46,253 nt of DNA from Anaerolineales bacterium (GTDB taxonomy: Bacteria; Chloroflexota; Anaerolineae; Anaerolineales; Villigracilaceae): NCBI GenBank assembly GCA_016932715.1, contig JAFGCG010000081.1:1-46253 (forward strand). The letters run 5' to 3'. The first letter of the stretch is position 1. Every line of letters begins with the position of its first letter. A program made the position numbers and the translations under genes. Below, piece by piece: positions 1 through 9,006 of this stretch. The notes under the pieces were generated by a model. That model saw nothing but the letters and a program-made list of their open reading frames with translations, had not been told where the DNA came from and did not search any database.

Positions 1-172
1 GACCGGCAACATCACCCTGCCGGAGGGCGTGGAGATGGTGATGCCTGGGGATGATGTCAACATGACCGTGGAATTGATCGTGCCGGTGGCTCTGGAGCAG
101 GGCTCGAAGTTCGCCATCCGTGAAGGCGGTCTGACCGTCGGCGCGGGTGTCGTGACCAAGATTATCGAATAG
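1..172 (+). CDS. tuf: Elongation factor Tu, C-terminal end (partial)
   Basis: The first complete codon is at base 2 and the frame runs 57 codons to TAG at 170-172. The translated end, with the motifs [12 protein letters not shown] and [12 protein letters not shown], is beta-barrel domain 3 of EF-Tu, the GTPase that delivers aminoacyl-tRNA to the ribosome. The 5' part lies outside the window. Most EF-Tu proteins have Arg, Lys or His where this one has Leu in REGGLTVG. rpsJ starts 8 bases downstream, so the str operon appears to run straight into the S10 operon. Confidence 0.95.
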   Translation, partial: TGNITLPEGVEMVMPGDDVNMTVELIVPVALEQGSKFAIREGGLTVGAGVVTKIIE

Positions 173-180
173 GTGAATTC

Positions 181-489
181 ATGACCAAGCAAAAGATCCG
201 CATCCGGCTCAAAGCGTACGATCATCGTGTCCTGGATCAGTCTGCCAAACGAATTGTGGAAACAGCTGAACGCAGTGGCGCTCATGTCGTTGGGCCCGTA
301 CCCTTGCCAACAAAGCTCGAACGGTTTACAATTCGGCGCTCGACATTCATCGATAAAGACTCGCACGAGCACTACGAGATTCGCACTCACAATCGTTTGA
401 TCGATGTTCTTGATCCAGATTCGAAGACAATCGATATGCTGATGCGGCTCAATTTGCCAGCTGGCGTGGATATCGAAATCAAAATCTAA
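181..489 (+). CDS. rpsJ: 30S ribosomal protein S10
   Basis: A 102-residue protein of normal S10 length, beginning [15 protein letters not shown], which is the S10/NusE signature strand. It is part of the 30S head and, as NusE, also joins antitermination complexes and couples NusG to the ribosome. It follows tuf after only 8 bases and is the first gene of the S10 block. The spacer to rplC (190 bases) is far longer than other gaps in this cluster. Assignment is by sequence motif and gene order and is secure. Confidence 0.97.
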   Translation: MTKQKIRIRLKAYDHRVLDQSAKRIVETAERSGAHVVGPVPLPTKLERFTIRRSTFIDKDSHEHYEIRTHNRLIDVLDPDSKTIDMLMRLNLPAGVDIEIKI

Positions 490-679
490 TTGTCGTTACT
501 GGAGAGTAGAGACTTGCTCGTTATCTCTACTCTCTACTTTCGACAGCGCAAGAACAGCACTGCCCGGGAGTACAAAATCCTGAGCGTCCCGACAGACTGT
601 TTACTGTGCTGCCCGGAGATGATGCAGTCGAAGCCCCGACTGACAGTCTCGCTAAATTCTTTGAAGGAGAAAACAGAGT
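490..679 (+). promoter_or_regulatory. rpsJ-rplC spacer with inverted repeats, possible leader or attenuator
   Basis: This 190-base gap holds a perfect 11-bp inverted repeat (502-512 with 524-534, 11-base loop), a 7-bp one (594-600 with 643-649), and a near-direct repeat of CTGCCCGGA at about 560 and 609. An open frame here runs into rplC in another frame and has no family match, so I treat the stretch as non-coding. It may regulate the distal cluster, by analogy with r-protein leaders, or be a repeat insertion. No clear T-run follows the 11-bp hairpin. Confidence 0.4.
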
Positions 680-1306
680 ATGTTAAAAGGGCTTATTGGA
701 AAGAAGATCGGCATGACCCAGATCTTCGATGAGCAAGGCGTCGCGTATCCTGTGACGATCATCGAAGCTGGGCCATGTTACGTTACCCAGGTACGCAATC
801 AAGAGCGTGACGGGTATGTTGCGGTCCAGCTCGGCTTTAGTGAGATTCACCCCAAGAAATTGGCAGCCGGTGAATTGGGACATTTGAAAGCCAATGGATT
901 ACCCCCAATGAAGTTTTTGCGCGAGTTTCGTTCAAAGGAAGCCGTCAATGTGGGTGATAAATTGACCGTGGATGTCTTTGCAGTCGGTGAGCATGTGGAT
1001 GTGGTTGGCACAAGCAAAGGCAAGGGTTTTGCCGGCGCAGTCAAGCGCTACCATTTCAAAGGTGGCAAGGCGACGCACGGTCAGTCTGATCGTCATCGCG
1101 CGCCCGGTTCACGCGGCTCTGGCACCACTCCGGGCCGCGTCTTCAAGGGCGCGCGCGGCGCCGGGCATATGGGCAATGACCGTGTCACCGCTCAGGCGTT
1201 GAAGGTGGTGCTGGTGGACGCGGAGCGCAACCTGCTCGCCGTCCATGGTGCCGTGCCCGGTGGAAAAGGCGGCCTGGTCGTCATCAAAGAGGCTCGCAAG
1301 CAGTAA
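680..1306 (+). CDS. rplC: 50S ribosomal protein L3
   Basis: 208 residues beginning [16 protein letters not shown], with the L3 core [13 protein letters not shown] and [17 protein letters not shown], the loop that reaches the peptidyl-transferase centre. L3 is one of the first proteins to bind 23S rRNA. The Gln methylated by PrmB in E. coli (GQNQTPG) is absent here: the segment reads GSGTTPG. The start has the upstream sequence AAGGAGAAAACAGAGT, a good ribosome-binding site. Only 27 bases separate it from the rplD start codon. Confidence 0.97.
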   Translation: MLKGLIGKKIGMTQIFDEQGVAYPVTIIEAGPCYVTQVRNQERDGYVAVQLGFSEIHPKKLAAGELGHLKANGLPPMKFLREFRSKEAVNVGDKLTVDVFAVGEHVDVVGTSKGKGFAGAVKRYHFKGGKATHGQSDRHRAPGSRGSGTTPGRVFKGARGAGHMGNDRVTAQALKVVLVDAERNLLAVHGAVPGGKGGLVVIKEARKQ

Positions 1307-1333
1307 CGCCGTACCGGCGTGGAGAAATCAACT

Positions 1334-1963
1334 ATGAAAGTAGATGTTCTAGATCTGGAAGGCAAGAAGCTGCGTGAGGTTGAACTCCCCTCGGCGATCT
1401 TCGAAGCCCCCATTAATGTAGATTTGATGCACCAGGCTTATGTCCGTCAGATGGCAAACGCGCGTCTCGGTACGCATGAGACCAAGGTCCGCAGCGAAGT
1501 TTCCGGCGGCGGCGCAAAGCCGTGGAAGCAAAAAGGGACCGGGCGGGCTCGCCAGGGATCCCGGCGCGCCGCGCAGTGGGTGGGTGGTGGACGTATTCAT
1601 ACCCCGCATCCCCGCAGCTACGAGCAGCGCATGCCGAAGAAAATGCGACAGGCTGCCCTCCGTTCGGCTTTATCAGCCAAGGCGGCGGAAGCCGGTGTCG
1701 TGATCGTGGATGAGTTTGCTCTCTCTGAAGCCAAGACCCGTGTGATGGTTCAAACCCTCGCAAACCTCGTCGGAGAGTCGACCGCACTGGTCCTCCTGCC
1801 TGAAAAGGATCAGGCGTATGAACTGGTCACGCGGACTGCCAATAACCTGACCGATACAAAGGTCCTGCTGGCAGGTTATTTGAATATTCGTGACCTGTTC
1901 GGTTATGAAAAGCTGATCTTGCCGGTAAAGGCTTTGGATGCCCTGGTGGCGACCCTGGGATAG
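1334..1963 (+). CDS. rplD: 50S ribosomal protein L4
   Basis: 209 residues from ATG 1334, chosen because GGAG lies at 1321-1324 and the residues upstream (from a GTG at 1319) are not L4-like. It contains the L4 hallmark KPWKQKGTGRARQGS followed by RAAQWVGGG, the extended loop lining the exit tunnel near the macrolide site. In E. coli L4 also represses the S10 operon; whether it does so here cannot be told from sequence. rplW follows 9 bases downstream. Confidence 0.97.
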   Translation: MKVDVLDLEGKKLREVELPSAIFEAPINVDLMHQAYVRQMANARLGTHETKVRSEVSGGGAKPWKQKGTGRARQGSRRAAQWVGGGRIHTPHPRSYEQRMPKKMRQAALRSALSAKAAEAGVVIVDEFALSEAKTRVMVQTLANLVGESTALVLLPEKDQAYELVTRTANNLTDTKVLLAGYLNIRDLFGYEKLILPVKALDALVATLG

Positions 1964-1972
1964 GAGAAGAAA

Positions 1973-2275
1973 ATGGCTACTATTTACGATGTCCTTCGCC
2001 GCCCCTTGCTGACTGAGAAGTCCAGTTATCAATCCGGCAAATTAAATCAATATTCATTTATCGTTGCAGATAACGCCACACGCAAACAGGTCAAGGATGC
2101 AATCGAAACCCTCTACGATGTCAGCGTCCTGCGTGTGAATATTATGAATGCTCCCGCCAAACGGGGTCGCCGCCTTCGCAGCCGGCGCCTGCTTGTTCGC
2201 AAGGCTGCTTTTAAGAAGGCTGTCGTCACCCTGGCTGCGGGGCAGACACTTCAAATCTTTGAAGGGGTGCAGTAA
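1973..2275 (+). CDS. rplW: 50S ribosomal protein L23
   Basis: 100 residues, typical of bacterial L23, starting with [19 protein letters not shown]; the RPLLTEK motif is diagnostic. L23 sits at the tunnel exit and docks trigger factor and SRP. AGGAG lies just upstream (1963-1967). The stop overlaps the rplB start (TAATG), which points to translational coupling. Confidence 0.97.
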   Translation: MATIYDVLRRPLLTEKSSYQSGKLNQYSFIVADNATRKQVKDAIETLYDVSVLRVNIMNAPAKRGRRLRSRRLLVRKAAFKKAVVTLAAGQTLQIFEGVQ

Positions 2276-3111
2276 TGGCAGTCAAAAAATATAAACCGGT
2301 AACGCCCGGCACCCGTGGGATGACCGGACATACCTTTGAAGAAATTACCAAGTCGAAGCCGGAGCGCTCTCTGCTTGTGCCTCTGCGCAAGAGCGGCGGC
2401 CGCAATTCTTATGGGCGTGTTACGGTTCGGCATCGCGGCGGCGGGCATCGTCGCTTCATCCGTATCGTGGATTTCAAGCGCGACAAGCGCGATATCCCCG
2501 CGAAAGTGGCTGCGATCGAATACGACCCGAACCGCACAGCCCGCCTGGCGCTCCTGAACTATGCCGATGGCGAAAAGCGTTACATCATTGCACCGACCGA
2601 TCTCAAAGTTGGCGACATGGTCATGGCTGGCGCCGGAGCCGAAATCCGTTCTGGAAATTCACTTCCCATCGCGAACATCCCGGTTGGGACGCTGATCCAC
2701 AACATCGAAATCAAAGAGGGCCGCGGCGGCCAAATGGTCCGTTCGGCAGGCGGCTCAGCCCAATTGCTCGCAAAGGAAGGCGATTTTGCACAGGTGCGCA
2801 TGCCCTCCGGTGAAGTCCGGCTCATCCACCAGGTTTGCTATGCCACCATCGGTCAGGTTGGAAATCTGGATCACGGCAATGTCAAGCTTGGCAAAGCTGG
2901 TCGCAGCCGCCATAAGGGCGTTCGCCCAACCGTGCGCGGTTCTGCCATGAGCCCGCGTGACCATCCACATGGTGGTGGGGAAGGTCGTCAGCCGATTGGT
3001 CTGCCTGGTCCGAAAAGTCCATGGGGTAAACCCACCCTCGGCTACAAGACCCGCCGCAATAAGAAAACTGACCAGTATATTGTGCGTCGTCGCAGTAAGA
3101 AGAACCGCTAA
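2275..3111 (+). CDS. rplB: 50S ribosomal protein L2
   Basis: 278 residues, normal length. The C-terminal [14 protein letters not shown] segment around residues 229-242 includes His230, equivalent to E. coli His229 near the peptidyl-transferase centre. The central domain holds [15 protein letters not shown]2 is needed for subunit association and peptidyl transfer. It starts inside the rplW stop codon and is followed 16 bases later by rpsS. Confidence 0.98.
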   Translation: MAVKKYKPVTPGTRGMTGHTFEEITKSKPERSLLVPLRKSGGRNSYGRVTVRHRGGGHRRFIRIVDFKRDKRDIPAKVAAIEYDPNRTARLALLNYADGEKRYIIAPTDLKVGDMVMAGAGAEIRSGNSLPIANIPVGTLIHNIEIKEGRGGQMVRSAGGSAQLLAKEGDFAQVRMPSGEVRLIHQVCYATIGQVGNLDHGNVKLGKAGRSRHKGVRPTVRGSAMSPRDHPHGGGEGRQPIGLPGPKSPWGKPTLGYKTRRNKKTDQYIVRRRSKKNR

Positions 3112-3127
3112 TGGATAGAGGTACGAT

Positions 3128-3403
3128 ATGTCAAGATCATTGAAAAAGGGCCCGTACATCGAGCCCAAGCTTTTGAAGAGAATTGAAGCGATGAACCAGA
3201 AAGGCGAGAAGAAAGTGCTGCGCACGTGGAGTCGCGCCAGCGTGATCTTCCCCCAGATGGTTGGACATACGATCGCCGTACACGATGGCCGCCGGCATGT
3301 CCCGATCTACATCACCGAAAACATGGTCGGCCACCGACTGGGCGAGTTCGCCCCGACGCGCACCTTCCGCGGCCACATGGCTGGCGAGAAAGCTGCGTCG
3401 TAG
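3128..3403 (+). CDS. rpsS: 30S ribosomal protein S19
   Basis: 91 residues beginning [16 protein letters not shown], the S19 signature, and ending with the conserved [12 protein letters not shown] segment. S19 forms the 30S head with S13 and contacts the A-site finger. The gene lies in the standard rplB-rpsS-rplV order with AGAGG before the start. Confidence 0.97.
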   Translation: MSRSLKKGPYIEPKLLKRIEAMNQKGEKKVLRTWSRASVIFPQMVGHTIAVHDGRRHVPIYITENMVGHRLGEFAPTRTFRGHMAGEKAAS

Positions 3404-3420
3404 GTGCAGGAGAGTAAACA

Positions 3421-3762
3421 ATGACTGATATTCAGGCACATTTACGTTTTCTCCCCATGTCTGCCCAGAAGGTTCGCCTAGTTGTTGACCTGGTACGAGG
3501 CAGGGATGCGAACGAGGCTCTGGAAATGCTGCGCTTTGTTCCAAAAGCGGCTGCAATGCCCGTCCGCAAACTGCTGGCTTCGGCCGTCGCAAATGCTGAG
3601 GAGAATTTTGGCGTCAGCCGCGATGATCTCTTTGTCGCAAAGATCTTTGCTGACGAGGCTCCCACTCGCAAGTGGCGCCGGTTTGGAGCGCGCGGTCGTT
3701 TCAAGCCGATCCTGCGCCGCAATTCCCATGTGACTGTCGTCTTGCGCGAGCGCGGGGCGTAG
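3421..3762 (+). CDS. rplV: 50S ribosomal protein L22
   Basis: 113 residues with the L22 features SAQKVRLVVDLVRG near the N-terminus and the C-terminal hairpin ending RPILRRNSHVTVVL-like (here KPILRRNSHVTVVLRER). Its extended loop lines the exit tunnel with L4. GGAG precedes the ATG. rpsC begins 16 bases after the stop with its own AAGGAG. Confidence 0.97.
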   Translation: MTDIQAHLRFLPMSAQKVRLVVDLVRGRDANEALEMLRFVPKAAAMPVRKLLASAVANAEENFGVSRDDLFVAKIFADEAPTRKWRRFGARGRFKPILRRNSHVTVVLRERGA

Positions 3763-3778
3763 AAGGTAAGGAGATATT

Positions 3779-4528
3779 ATGGGTCGAAAAGTTCATCCGA
3801 TTGGTATGCGCCTTGGGATCAACCAGGGCTGGCAGGGACGCTGGTTTGCGGAAGGTACACAGTATCGTGACCAGTTGCATCAGGATTTTGCCATCCGTGC
3901 TCTTTTGCAGGGAGTTGACTCCAAAGGCGGCGCAGCAAAGAATGCTGTCGTGCTCAAGCTTCGCAGGGAACTGCCTGATACGATCAAGAACGGCAAGGCT
4001 GGCATTTCCCGCATAGAGGTGGAGCGCTTCCCGGGGAAAGTCCGGATTGCAATTCATACTGCCAAGCCCGGTATTCTGATCGGCCGCAAAGGCGAAGGTG
4101 TGAAGAAGATCCGCCATGCTCTGGAAACGCTGGTTGGCAAGAAAGTAGACCTGGATGTTAAAGAAGTCAGCTCGCCCGATACCGATGCCATGCTGGTGTC
4201 GCGCAATGTTGCCGATCAACTCGAACGTCGCATTGCTTACCGGCGTGCGATGAAGCGTGCCATTCAACAGGCAATGCGCCAGGGTGCCCAGGGAATTAAG
4301 ATCATGGTAGGCGGCCGCCTGGGCGGCGCAGAAATGTCACGCGATGTGACGCTGCGGGATGGACGTGTGCCTCTGCAAACCCTGCGCGCGAACCTGGATT
4401 TCGCCAAGACGGAAGCCCATACCACCTACGGTCAGCTGGGTGTCAAAGTCTGGATTTACAAAGGCGAAGCTGTACCTGAAACTGAAGAAAAGGCGGAGAC
4501 AACCGAAGGCGTCTACGTGAGCGAATAG
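3779..4528 (+). CDS. rpsC: 30S ribosomal protein S3
   Basis: 249 residues. The start [14 protein letters not shown] and the KH-domain loop [15 protein letters not shown] identify S3, which helps form the mRNA entry channel and helicase site of the 30S. The last 20 residues are rich in Glu and Thr, an acidic tail that varies between phyla. AAGGAGA lies 7-8 bases before ATG. The gap to rplP is 44 bases. Confidence 0.97.
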   Translation: MGRKVHPIGMRLGINQGWQGRWFAEGTQYRDQLHQDFAIRALLQGVDSKGGAAKNAVVLKLRRELPDTIKNGKAGISRIEVERFPGKVRIAIHTAKPGILIGRKGEGVKKIRHALETLVGKKVDLDVKEVSSPDTDAMLVSRNVADQLERRIAYRRAMKRAIQQAMRQGAQGIKIMVGGRLGGAEMSRDVTLRDGRVPLQTLRANLDFAKTEAHTTYGQLGVKVWIYKGEAVPETEEKAETTEGVYVSE

Positions 4529-4572
4529 CCGCGTATGCCTTCAGCGAGTGGTCTCTTGATGAGGTAGTAACT

Positions 4573-4998
4573 ATGTTGATGCCAAAACGTGTAAAGTGGC
4601 GCAAGCAAATGCGCGGTCGCATGCGGGGCAAAGCCCTGCGCGGCGCGGAAGTCAGCTTCGGCGAGTATGGTTTGCAAGCTTTGGAACCAGGCTGGGTAAC
4701 TGCCCGGCAGATCGAAGCCGCCCGCCGGACCATCGTGCGCGAGATGAAGCGCCGTGGGAAAGTGTGGATCCGGATCTTTCCGGCCAAACCGTATACGCAT
4801 AAACCCCCCGAAACCCGCATGGGTTCCGGCAAGGGTAATGTTGAATATTACGTGGCAGTTGTCAAACCGGGCCGGATCATGTTCGAGGTGGGCGGCCTGG
4901 ATGCGGACACAGCCGTCCAGGCGCTCAAGAATGCCCAGTATAAGTTCGCGATCAAAACCAAGATCGTCGCTCGTCACGATGCAGGAGAGCAGGCATGA
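4573..4998 (+). CDS. rplP: 50S ribosomal protein L16
   Basis: 141 residues beginning [19 protein letters not shown], with [19 protein letters not shown] in the middle, both typical of L16. L16 organises the A-site tRNA contact on the 50S. The gene overlaps rpmC by 4 bases (ATGA), consistent with coupled translation. Proteins in this r-protein block all show the expected order. Confidence 0.97.
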   Translation: MLMPKRVKWRKQMRGRMRGKALRGAEVSFGEYGLQALEPGWVTARQIEAARRTIVREMKRRGKVWIRIFPAKPYTHKPPETRMGSGKGNVEYYVAVVKPGRIMFEVGGLDADTAVQALKNAQYKFAIKTKIVARHDAGEQA

Positions 4999-5213
4999 AG
5001 GCAATCAAAGTCAGCGATCTGCGCAACCTGCAATCAGGTGAAATCGAGACAAAACTGGCGGATGCCCGCGAAGAACTGATGAAACTTCGCTTCCAGCAAG
5101 TGACCGGCCAGTTAACGGATACCAGCCGTTTGCGCATTTTGCGCCGCGAGATTGCTCGCATGCAGACGATTTTGCACGAGCAGGCAAAGGCTGAGACAGA
5201 AGGTGAAGCATGA
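4995..5213 (+). CDS. rpmC: 50S ribosomal protein L29
   Basis: 72 residues, two-helix L29 with the diagnostic segment [13 protein letters not shown]. It sits beside L23 at the tunnel exit. It overlaps the upstream rplP and the downstream rpsQ by 4 bases each (ATGA), so all three are probably translationally coupled. AGGAGAGCAGGC before the ATG provides the ribosome-binding site. Confidence 0.96.
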   Translation: MKAIKVSDLRNLQSGEIETKLADAREELMKLRFQQVTGQLTDTSRLRILRREIARMQTILHEQAKAETEGEA

Positions 5214-5566
5214 ACAATCGTCGTCGCATCACTGGTGTTGTCACCAGCAACAAAATGACCAAGACGGTCGTGGTGGAGATTTCCCGTAAATTTCGCCATC
5301 CACTGTTTCGCAAGGTCGTTCACACCAGCAAACGTGTGAAGGCTCACGATGAGATTGGTTGCCAGATTGGCGACCAGGTCCAGATCGTCGAGTCACGCCC
5401 GCTCTCGCATGACAAGCGCTGGGTCGTGGAAAGCGTTGTGAAAAAGGAGATCCGCACGGCGGATACGGGCGTCGCTGATCTGAATGTGGACGTAGACGAA
5501 GATACCGATGTAAGCGAAAACACCGGTGTGAGCGGAGATGCCGAGGTGAGCGATGATTCAGCATGA
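5210..5566 (+). CDS. rpsQ: 30S ribosomal protein S17 with an acidic C-terminal tail
   Basis: The first 80 or so residues are ordinary S17: [19 protein letters not shown], then [12 protein letters not shown] and a form of RPLSHDKRW. Bacterial S17 is usually about 85 residues, whereas this one has 118. The extra tail, from about residue 86, is strongly acidic and is encoded partly by three 18-bp tandem units at 5501-5518, 5519-5536 and 5537-5554 (pattern D/N-T/A-x-V-S-x). The last unit also supplies the ribosome-binding site of rplN, which overlaps the rpsQ end by 14 bases. The tail's function is unknown. Confidence 0.95.
   Translation: MNNRRRITGVVTSNKMTKTVVVEISRKFRHPLFRKVVHTSKRVKAHDEIGCQIGDQVQIVESRPLSHDKRWVVESVVKKEIRTADTGVADLNVDVDEDTDVSENTGVSGDAEVSDDSA
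5501..5554 (+). repeat. Three 18-bp tandem units in rpsQ
   Basis: Units begin GATACCGATGTAAGCGAA, AACACCGGTGTGAGCGGA and GATGCCGAGGTGAGCGAT. They are in frame and encode six-residue acidic repeats. Unit 3 contains GAGGTGA, 3 bases before the rplN ATG at 5553. Confidence 0.75.
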
Positions 5567-5924
5567 GTCGCGGCTCAAGGTTGCCGATAATTCCGGCGCG
5601 CGCGAGTTGCTTGTGATCCATGTGCTCGGTGGTTCCACTCGTAAATATGGAAGCATCGGTGACGTGGTCGTTGCTACCGTAAAGTCTGCAACACCGCAGG
5701 GCGGCGTGAAGAAAAGCGAAAAAGTACGCGCGGTGATTGTGCGCTGTTCGAAGGAATGGCGTCGCGAAGATGGTTCCTACATCCGCTTTGATGACAACGC
5801 CGCGGTGATCCTGGATGCCGATGGCGTCAACCCGAAAGGCACTCGCATTTTTGGACCCGTTGCCAGAGAGCTTCGTGAAAAAGGTTTTATGAAAATCGTT
5901 TCACTGGCTCCCGAAGTGCTATAG
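5553..5924 (+). CDS. rplN: 50S ribosomal protein L14
   Basis: 123 residues starting [20 protein letters not shown], the conserved L14 opening, which fixes the start at 5553 even though it lies 14 bases inside rpsQ. The end matches the L14 [24 protein letters not shown] pattern, at full length. L14 contacts L19 and helix 14 of 16S rRNA, and binds the silencing factor RsfS in many bacteria. Its GAGGTGA ribosome-binding site is part of the rpsQ tail repeat. Confidence 0.97.
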   Translation: MIQHESRLKVADNSGARELLVIHVLGGSTRKYGSIGDVVVATVKSATPQGGVKKSEKVRAVIVRCSKEWRREDGSYIRFDDNAAVILDADGVNPKGTRIFGPVARELREKGFMKIVSLAPEVL

Positions 5925-5942
5925 GTTGAGGAGTTTTTAGGT

Positions 5943-6275
5943 ATGAGAGTCAAGATTCGTAAAGGCGATACCGTAGAAGTCATCAGTGGCCGTCTGGAAG
6001 ACAAGGGCAAGCGCGGTGAAGTGATCAATGTGTTACTGGACGACCGCCGCGTAGTTGTCCAGGGTGTCAATATTCGCACCAAGCACCAGAAGCAGGTCCA
6101 GACCTCAGCCGGCCGCAACATCAACCCGGGCCGGATCCAGTTCGAGGGGCCGATCGACATCTCGAACGTGATGCTGGTCTGCCCGAAGTGCGGTGAGCCG
6201 ACCCGTGTTGCGGTCCAACGCGACGAGGAGGGGGTTCGCCGTGTCTGCAAAAATTGTGAAGCGCTGATCGATTAG
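5943..6275 (+). CDS. rplX: 50S ribosomal protein L24 with C-terminal zinc ribbon
   Basis: 110 residues. The N-terminal KOW motif ([20 protein letters not shown]) identifies L24, an assembly initiator at the tunnel exit. The C-terminus carries CPKC and, 17 residues on, CKNC, a zinc-ribbon pair found in many non-proteobacterial L24 proteins. GAGGAG lies about 10 bases before the ATG. Confidence 0.97.
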   Translation: MRVKIRKGDTVEVISGRLEDKGKRGEVINVLLDDRRVVVQGVNIRTKHQKQVQTSAGRNINPGRIQFEGPIDISNVMLVCPKCGEPTRVAVQRDEEGVRRVCKNCEALID

Positions 6276-6291
6276 CCGCGGAGTGATCGTA

Positions 6292-6840
6292 ATGAATAGA
6301 ATGCAAGAAAAATATACCAACGAGGTTGTCCCTGCTCTGCGCAAGGCATTCGATCTCAAGAATATCATGCAGGTGCCGCGCATTACCAAGGTTGTGGTCA
6401 ACATTGGGATGGGGGAAGCCATGGACAACCCCAAGGCGATGGAAGCCGCGGTGGCTGACTTGACGACCGTCACGGGTCAGAAACCGGTGATGACCAAGGC
6501 GCGCAAGAGTATTGCGAATTTCAAGTTGCGCGAGGGCCGCTTAATCGGGACCAAGGTCACGCTGCGCGGCGATCGCATGTGGGCGTTCCTGGATCGTCTG
6601 CTAAGCACCGCGCTCCCGCGCGTCCGCGATTTCCGCGGTGTCTCTGCCAACGCATTCGACGGGCGCGGCAATTACACGCTCGGCCTGCGTGACCAGTTGA
6701 TCTTTCCTGAGATCGAGTATGACAAGATTGATAAATTGCGGGGCATGGAAGTCACCATTGTGACGACCGCCAAAGACGATGACCAGGCGCGTGTCATGTT
6801 GCAGCTGCTTGGTATGCCGTTTAGCAAGAAGGAAGCGTAA
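6292..6840 (+). CDS. rplE: 50S ribosomal protein L5
   Basis: 182 residues from ATG 6292, chosen over an in-frame GTG at 6283 because GGAG at 6280-6283 then has the proper spacing. Typical L5 segments are [32 protein letters not shown] and [21 protein letters not shown]5 binds 5S rRNA and forms the central protuberance. rpsN starts 3 bases after the stop. Confidence 0.97.
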   Translation: MNRMQEKYTNEVVPALRKAFDLKNIMQVPRITKVVVNIGMGEAMDNPKAMEAAVADLTTVTGQKPVMTKARKSIANFKLREGRLIGTKVTLRGDRMWAFLDRLLSTALPRVRDFRGVSANAFDGRGNYTLGLRDQLIFPEIEYDKIDKLRGMEVTIVTTAKDDDQARVMLQLLGMPFSKKEA

Positions 6841-6843
6841 ATT

Positions 6844-7026
6844 ATGGCAAAGAAAGCTATGCAATATCGTGAAACTCGCCGGAAGCATGCCACCCAGGTG
6901 CGCAATCGCTGCGTCCGCTGTGGACGCCCGCGAGGCTATATTCGCCGTTTCGGTTTATGCCGAATCTGTTTTCGTGAACTGGCATTACAGGGCAAGATCC
7001 CTGGTGTCGTCAAGTCTTCCTGGTAA
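6844..7026 (+). CDS. rpsN: 30S ribosomal protein S14, zinc-binding type
   Basis: 60 residues, the short zinc-dependent (type Z) form. CVRC and CRIC are the two cysteine pairs, and the ending GVVKSSW is conserved. It lies in the usual rplE-rpsN-rpsH order. Within this window I see no zinc-independent paralogue that could replace it under zinc limitation. Confidence 0.97.
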   Translation: MAKKAMQYRETRRKHATQVRNRCVRCGRPRGYIRRFGLCRICFRELALQGKIPGVVKSSW

Positions 7027-7044
7027 GCGGGTGGAGGTGATAGC

Positions 7045-7458
7045 ATGACTATTATGGATCCGATTGCTGATATGCTGACTCGCATCCGCAACGCTGTGAT
7101 GGCGGGTCACACTTTGGTGGCAATGCCAAGCTCGAAACTCAAGATCGAGATTGCCAAAATCATGAAAGATGAAGGCTATCTCGAGGGCTTTGATATCGCC
7201 GACAACGACGACTCGAGCCAGAAGGTTTTACGCTTGAAAATCAAGTACATTGGGGAGCGGCGCGAACGCCGCCCGGTCATTTCCGGGATCGAACGCGTCA
7301 GCAAACCCGGACGACGTATCTATACCAAAAAGCAGGATATCCCCTGGGTGCTTTCCGGGATTGGCGTTGCCATCCTCTCGACGCCCAAGGGTGTGATGAC
7401 CGGTGCGCGCGCTCGACAGCTGGGCGTGGGCGGCGAGATCCTTTGCAAAGTATGGTAG
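7045..7458 (+). CDS. rpsH: 30S ribosomal protein S8
   Basis: 137 residues with the S8 opening MDPIADMLTRIRNA and the ending GVGGEILCKVW. S8 nucleates the 30S platform, and in E. coli it also represses the spc operon. A strong GGAGGTGA lies at 7032-7039, 5 bases before the ATG at 7045. The spacing to rplF is 14 bases. Confidence 0.97.
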   Translation: MTIMDPIADMLTRIRNAVMAGHTLVAMPSSKLKIEIAKIMKDEGYLEGFDIADNDDSSQKVLRLKIKYIGERRERRPVISGIERVSKPGRRIYTKKQDIPWVLSGIGVAILSTPKGVMTGARARQLGVGGEILCKVW

Positions 7459-7472
7459 GCAGGAGGTATTAA

Positions 7473-8021
7473 GTGTCTCGCATTGGACGTTTACCTGTGG
7501 CAGTTCCGAGCGGCGTGCAAGTCGACGTAAAGGGTTCGGATGTCCACGTCAAAGGGCCGAAAGGCGAATTAAAGCGCACCTTTTCATCATTGATTGAGAT
7601 CGCGCTGGAAAATGGTCAGGTGGTGGTCACGCGCAGATCGGATAAGGCCGCCGAGCGCGCGCTGCATGGCACAACCCGGGCTGTGATCGCGAATATGGTG
7701 CACGGCGTCAGTTCCGGCTTCGAAATTGTGCTCGAAGTGGACGGCGTGGGTTACCGCGCCGAATTACAGGGCAAGGATCTGGCGCTGTTCGTCGGTTACT
7801 CCCATCCCGTGAAGTTCCCGCCTCCGGCTGGAATTTCGTTTGAAGTTGATCTAAAGACTCGCCAGATCAAGGTCCTGGGCTATGACCGGGAAGTTGTCGG
7901 TCAGACCGCGGCAGAAATCCGGCGGGTGCGACCGCCCGAGCCGTATCATGGCAAGGGGATTCGCTACGCTGGCGAGAGGATTCGCCGCAAAGCCGGTAAG
8001 GCCGGGAAAGGAGCCAAGTAA
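7473..8021 (+). CDS. rplF: 50S ribosomal protein L6
   Basis: 182 residues from a GTG start at 7473, supported by AGGAGG at 7461-7466. The duplicated L6 fold is recognisable: SRIGRLPVAVPSGV at the start, and RRVRPPEPYHGKGIRYAGE near the end, which is the 23S-binding segment. It precedes rplR by 3 bases. Confidence 0.97.
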   Translation: MSRIGRLPVAVPSGVQVDVKGSDVHVKGPKGELKRTFSSLIEIALENGQVVVTRRSDKAAERALHGTTRAVIANMVHGVSSGFEIVLEVDGVGYRAELQGKDLALFVGYSHPVKFPPPAGISFEVDLKTRQIKVLGYDREVVGQTAAEIRRVRPPEPYHGKGIRYAGERIRRKAGKAGKGAK

Positions 8022-8024
8022 GCT

Positions 8025-8390
8025 ATGGCGAAGAATTCTCGTTCCATCGCACGCCTGCGTCGTCACGCGCGCGTGCGCAAGAAATTAGCGGGAACTGCTG
8101 AACGTCCGCGCTTGAACGTCTTCAAGAGTCTCTCTGCCATTTATGCGCAGGTGATCGACGATCAGGCGGGTCGCACGCTGCTCTCTGCTTCGACAGTGGA
8201 TCGTGAACTGCGCGAAAAAATGAAGGGTCTGAAAAAATCCGAACAGGCGAAACTGGTTGGCCAGGCGCTGGCTGAACGTGCCAGGAGCAAGGGCATCGAG
8301 ACCGTTGTTTTCGACCGCGGTGGTTATCGTTATATCGGACGCGTCAAGGCATTTGCAGATGGCGCGCGTGAAGGCGGCCTGCAATTCTAA
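8025..8390 (+). CDS. rplR: 50S ribosomal protein L18
   Basis: 121 residues with [20 protein letters not shown] and the ending [24 protein letters not shown], both standard for L18, the 5S rRNA-binding protein. GGAGCC and AAG lie before the ATG at 8025. It is followed by a 64-base spacer that is mostly a foldable repeat. Confidence 0.97.
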   Translation: MAKNSRSIARLRRHARVRKKLAGTAERPRLNVFKSLSAIYAQVIDDQAGRTLLSASTVDRELREKMKGLKKSEQAKLVGQALAERARSKGIETVVFDRGGYRYIGRVKAFADGAREGGLQF

Positions 8391-8395
8391 AATGC

Positions 8396-8440
8396 GTAGT
8401 AGCGACGTTAGTCGCTCTTAACGGCTGAAGCCGTTACTAC
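8396..8440 (+). repeat. Dispersed-repeat element folding as a three-way junction
   Basis: The outer stem GTAGT (8396-8400) pairs with ACTAC (8436-8440). Inside are two perfect 6-bp hairpins, AGCGAC/GTCGCT (8401-8416) and AACGGC/GCCGTT (8420-8435), each with a 4-base loop. It occupies almost the whole rplR-rpsE gap and lacks a T-run, so it is probably a short mobile-type repeat rather than a terminator. Confidence 0.7.
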
Positions 8441-8454
8441 TTCTGGAGAAAGAG

Positions 8455-9006
8455 ATGACAGATTTCGAATCGAATGCTGAACAACAGAACTTTGAAGCGC
8501 AGGAGCAGTTCGAAGAGCGCGTGATCGAGATTGCCCGCGTGGCTAAAGTCGTGAAGGGTGGGCGCCGCTTTCAGTTCCGCGTTACCGTCGTGATTGGCGA
8601 TAAGAAGGGTACCATCTCCATGGGCGTCGGCAAGGCGAACGCTGTGCCGGATGCGATGCGCAAGGCATCGGAGCGGGCGCGCAAGAACATGCATGTTGTC
8701 AATCTGGCGGGCACGACCATCCCGCATGAGGTCCTGGGCAAGGTTGCCGGTGCACGCGTCATGCTCAAGCCTGCCTCTCCCGGTACGGGCGTGATCGCAG
8801 CAGGCGGTGTGCGCGCCGTGCTGGAAGTGGCGGGTGTGCGCGATATTTTGACCAAATCCCAGGGCAGCGCCAATGTCTTGAACGTGGTGCAGGCAACTTT
8901 CGATGCCCTTGAGCAGTTGAAATCGCCGCAGCAAGAAGCAGCCCGCCGCGGCAAAAATGTCAGTGACCTGCTGCCGTTCTGGGAACGGAGGAAGCAACAT
9001 GCCTAA
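8455..9006 (+). CDS. rpsE: 30S ribosomal protein S5
   Basis: 183 residues. After an acidic, Gln-rich N-terminal extension of about 25 residues comes the dsRNA-binding-like domain ([18 protein letters not shown]), then the S5 fold with [23 protein letters not shown] sequence (here [20 protein letters not shown]). S5 affects decoding accuracy and mRNA unwinding. GGAGAAAGAG lies before the ATG. The end overlaps rpmD by 8 bases. Confidence 0.97.
   Translation: MTDFESNAEQQNFEAQEQFEERVIEIARVAKVVKGGRRFQFRVTVVIGDKKGTISMGVGKANAVPDAMRKASERARKNMHVVNLAGTTIPHEVLGKVAGARVMLKPASPGTGVIAAGGVRAVLEVAGVRDILTKSQGSANVLNVVQATFDALEQLKSPQQEAARRGKNVSDLLPFWERRKQHA

Noticed and set aside
490..732. An 80-codon frame between rpsJ and rplC
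   Set aside because: It overlaps rplC, has no Shine-Dalgarno and no family match; the region is better read as a structured spacer.
8396..8440. An intrinsic terminator between rplR and rpsE
   Set aside because: No T-run follows the hairpins, and termination there would cut essential ribosomal genes from their promoter.
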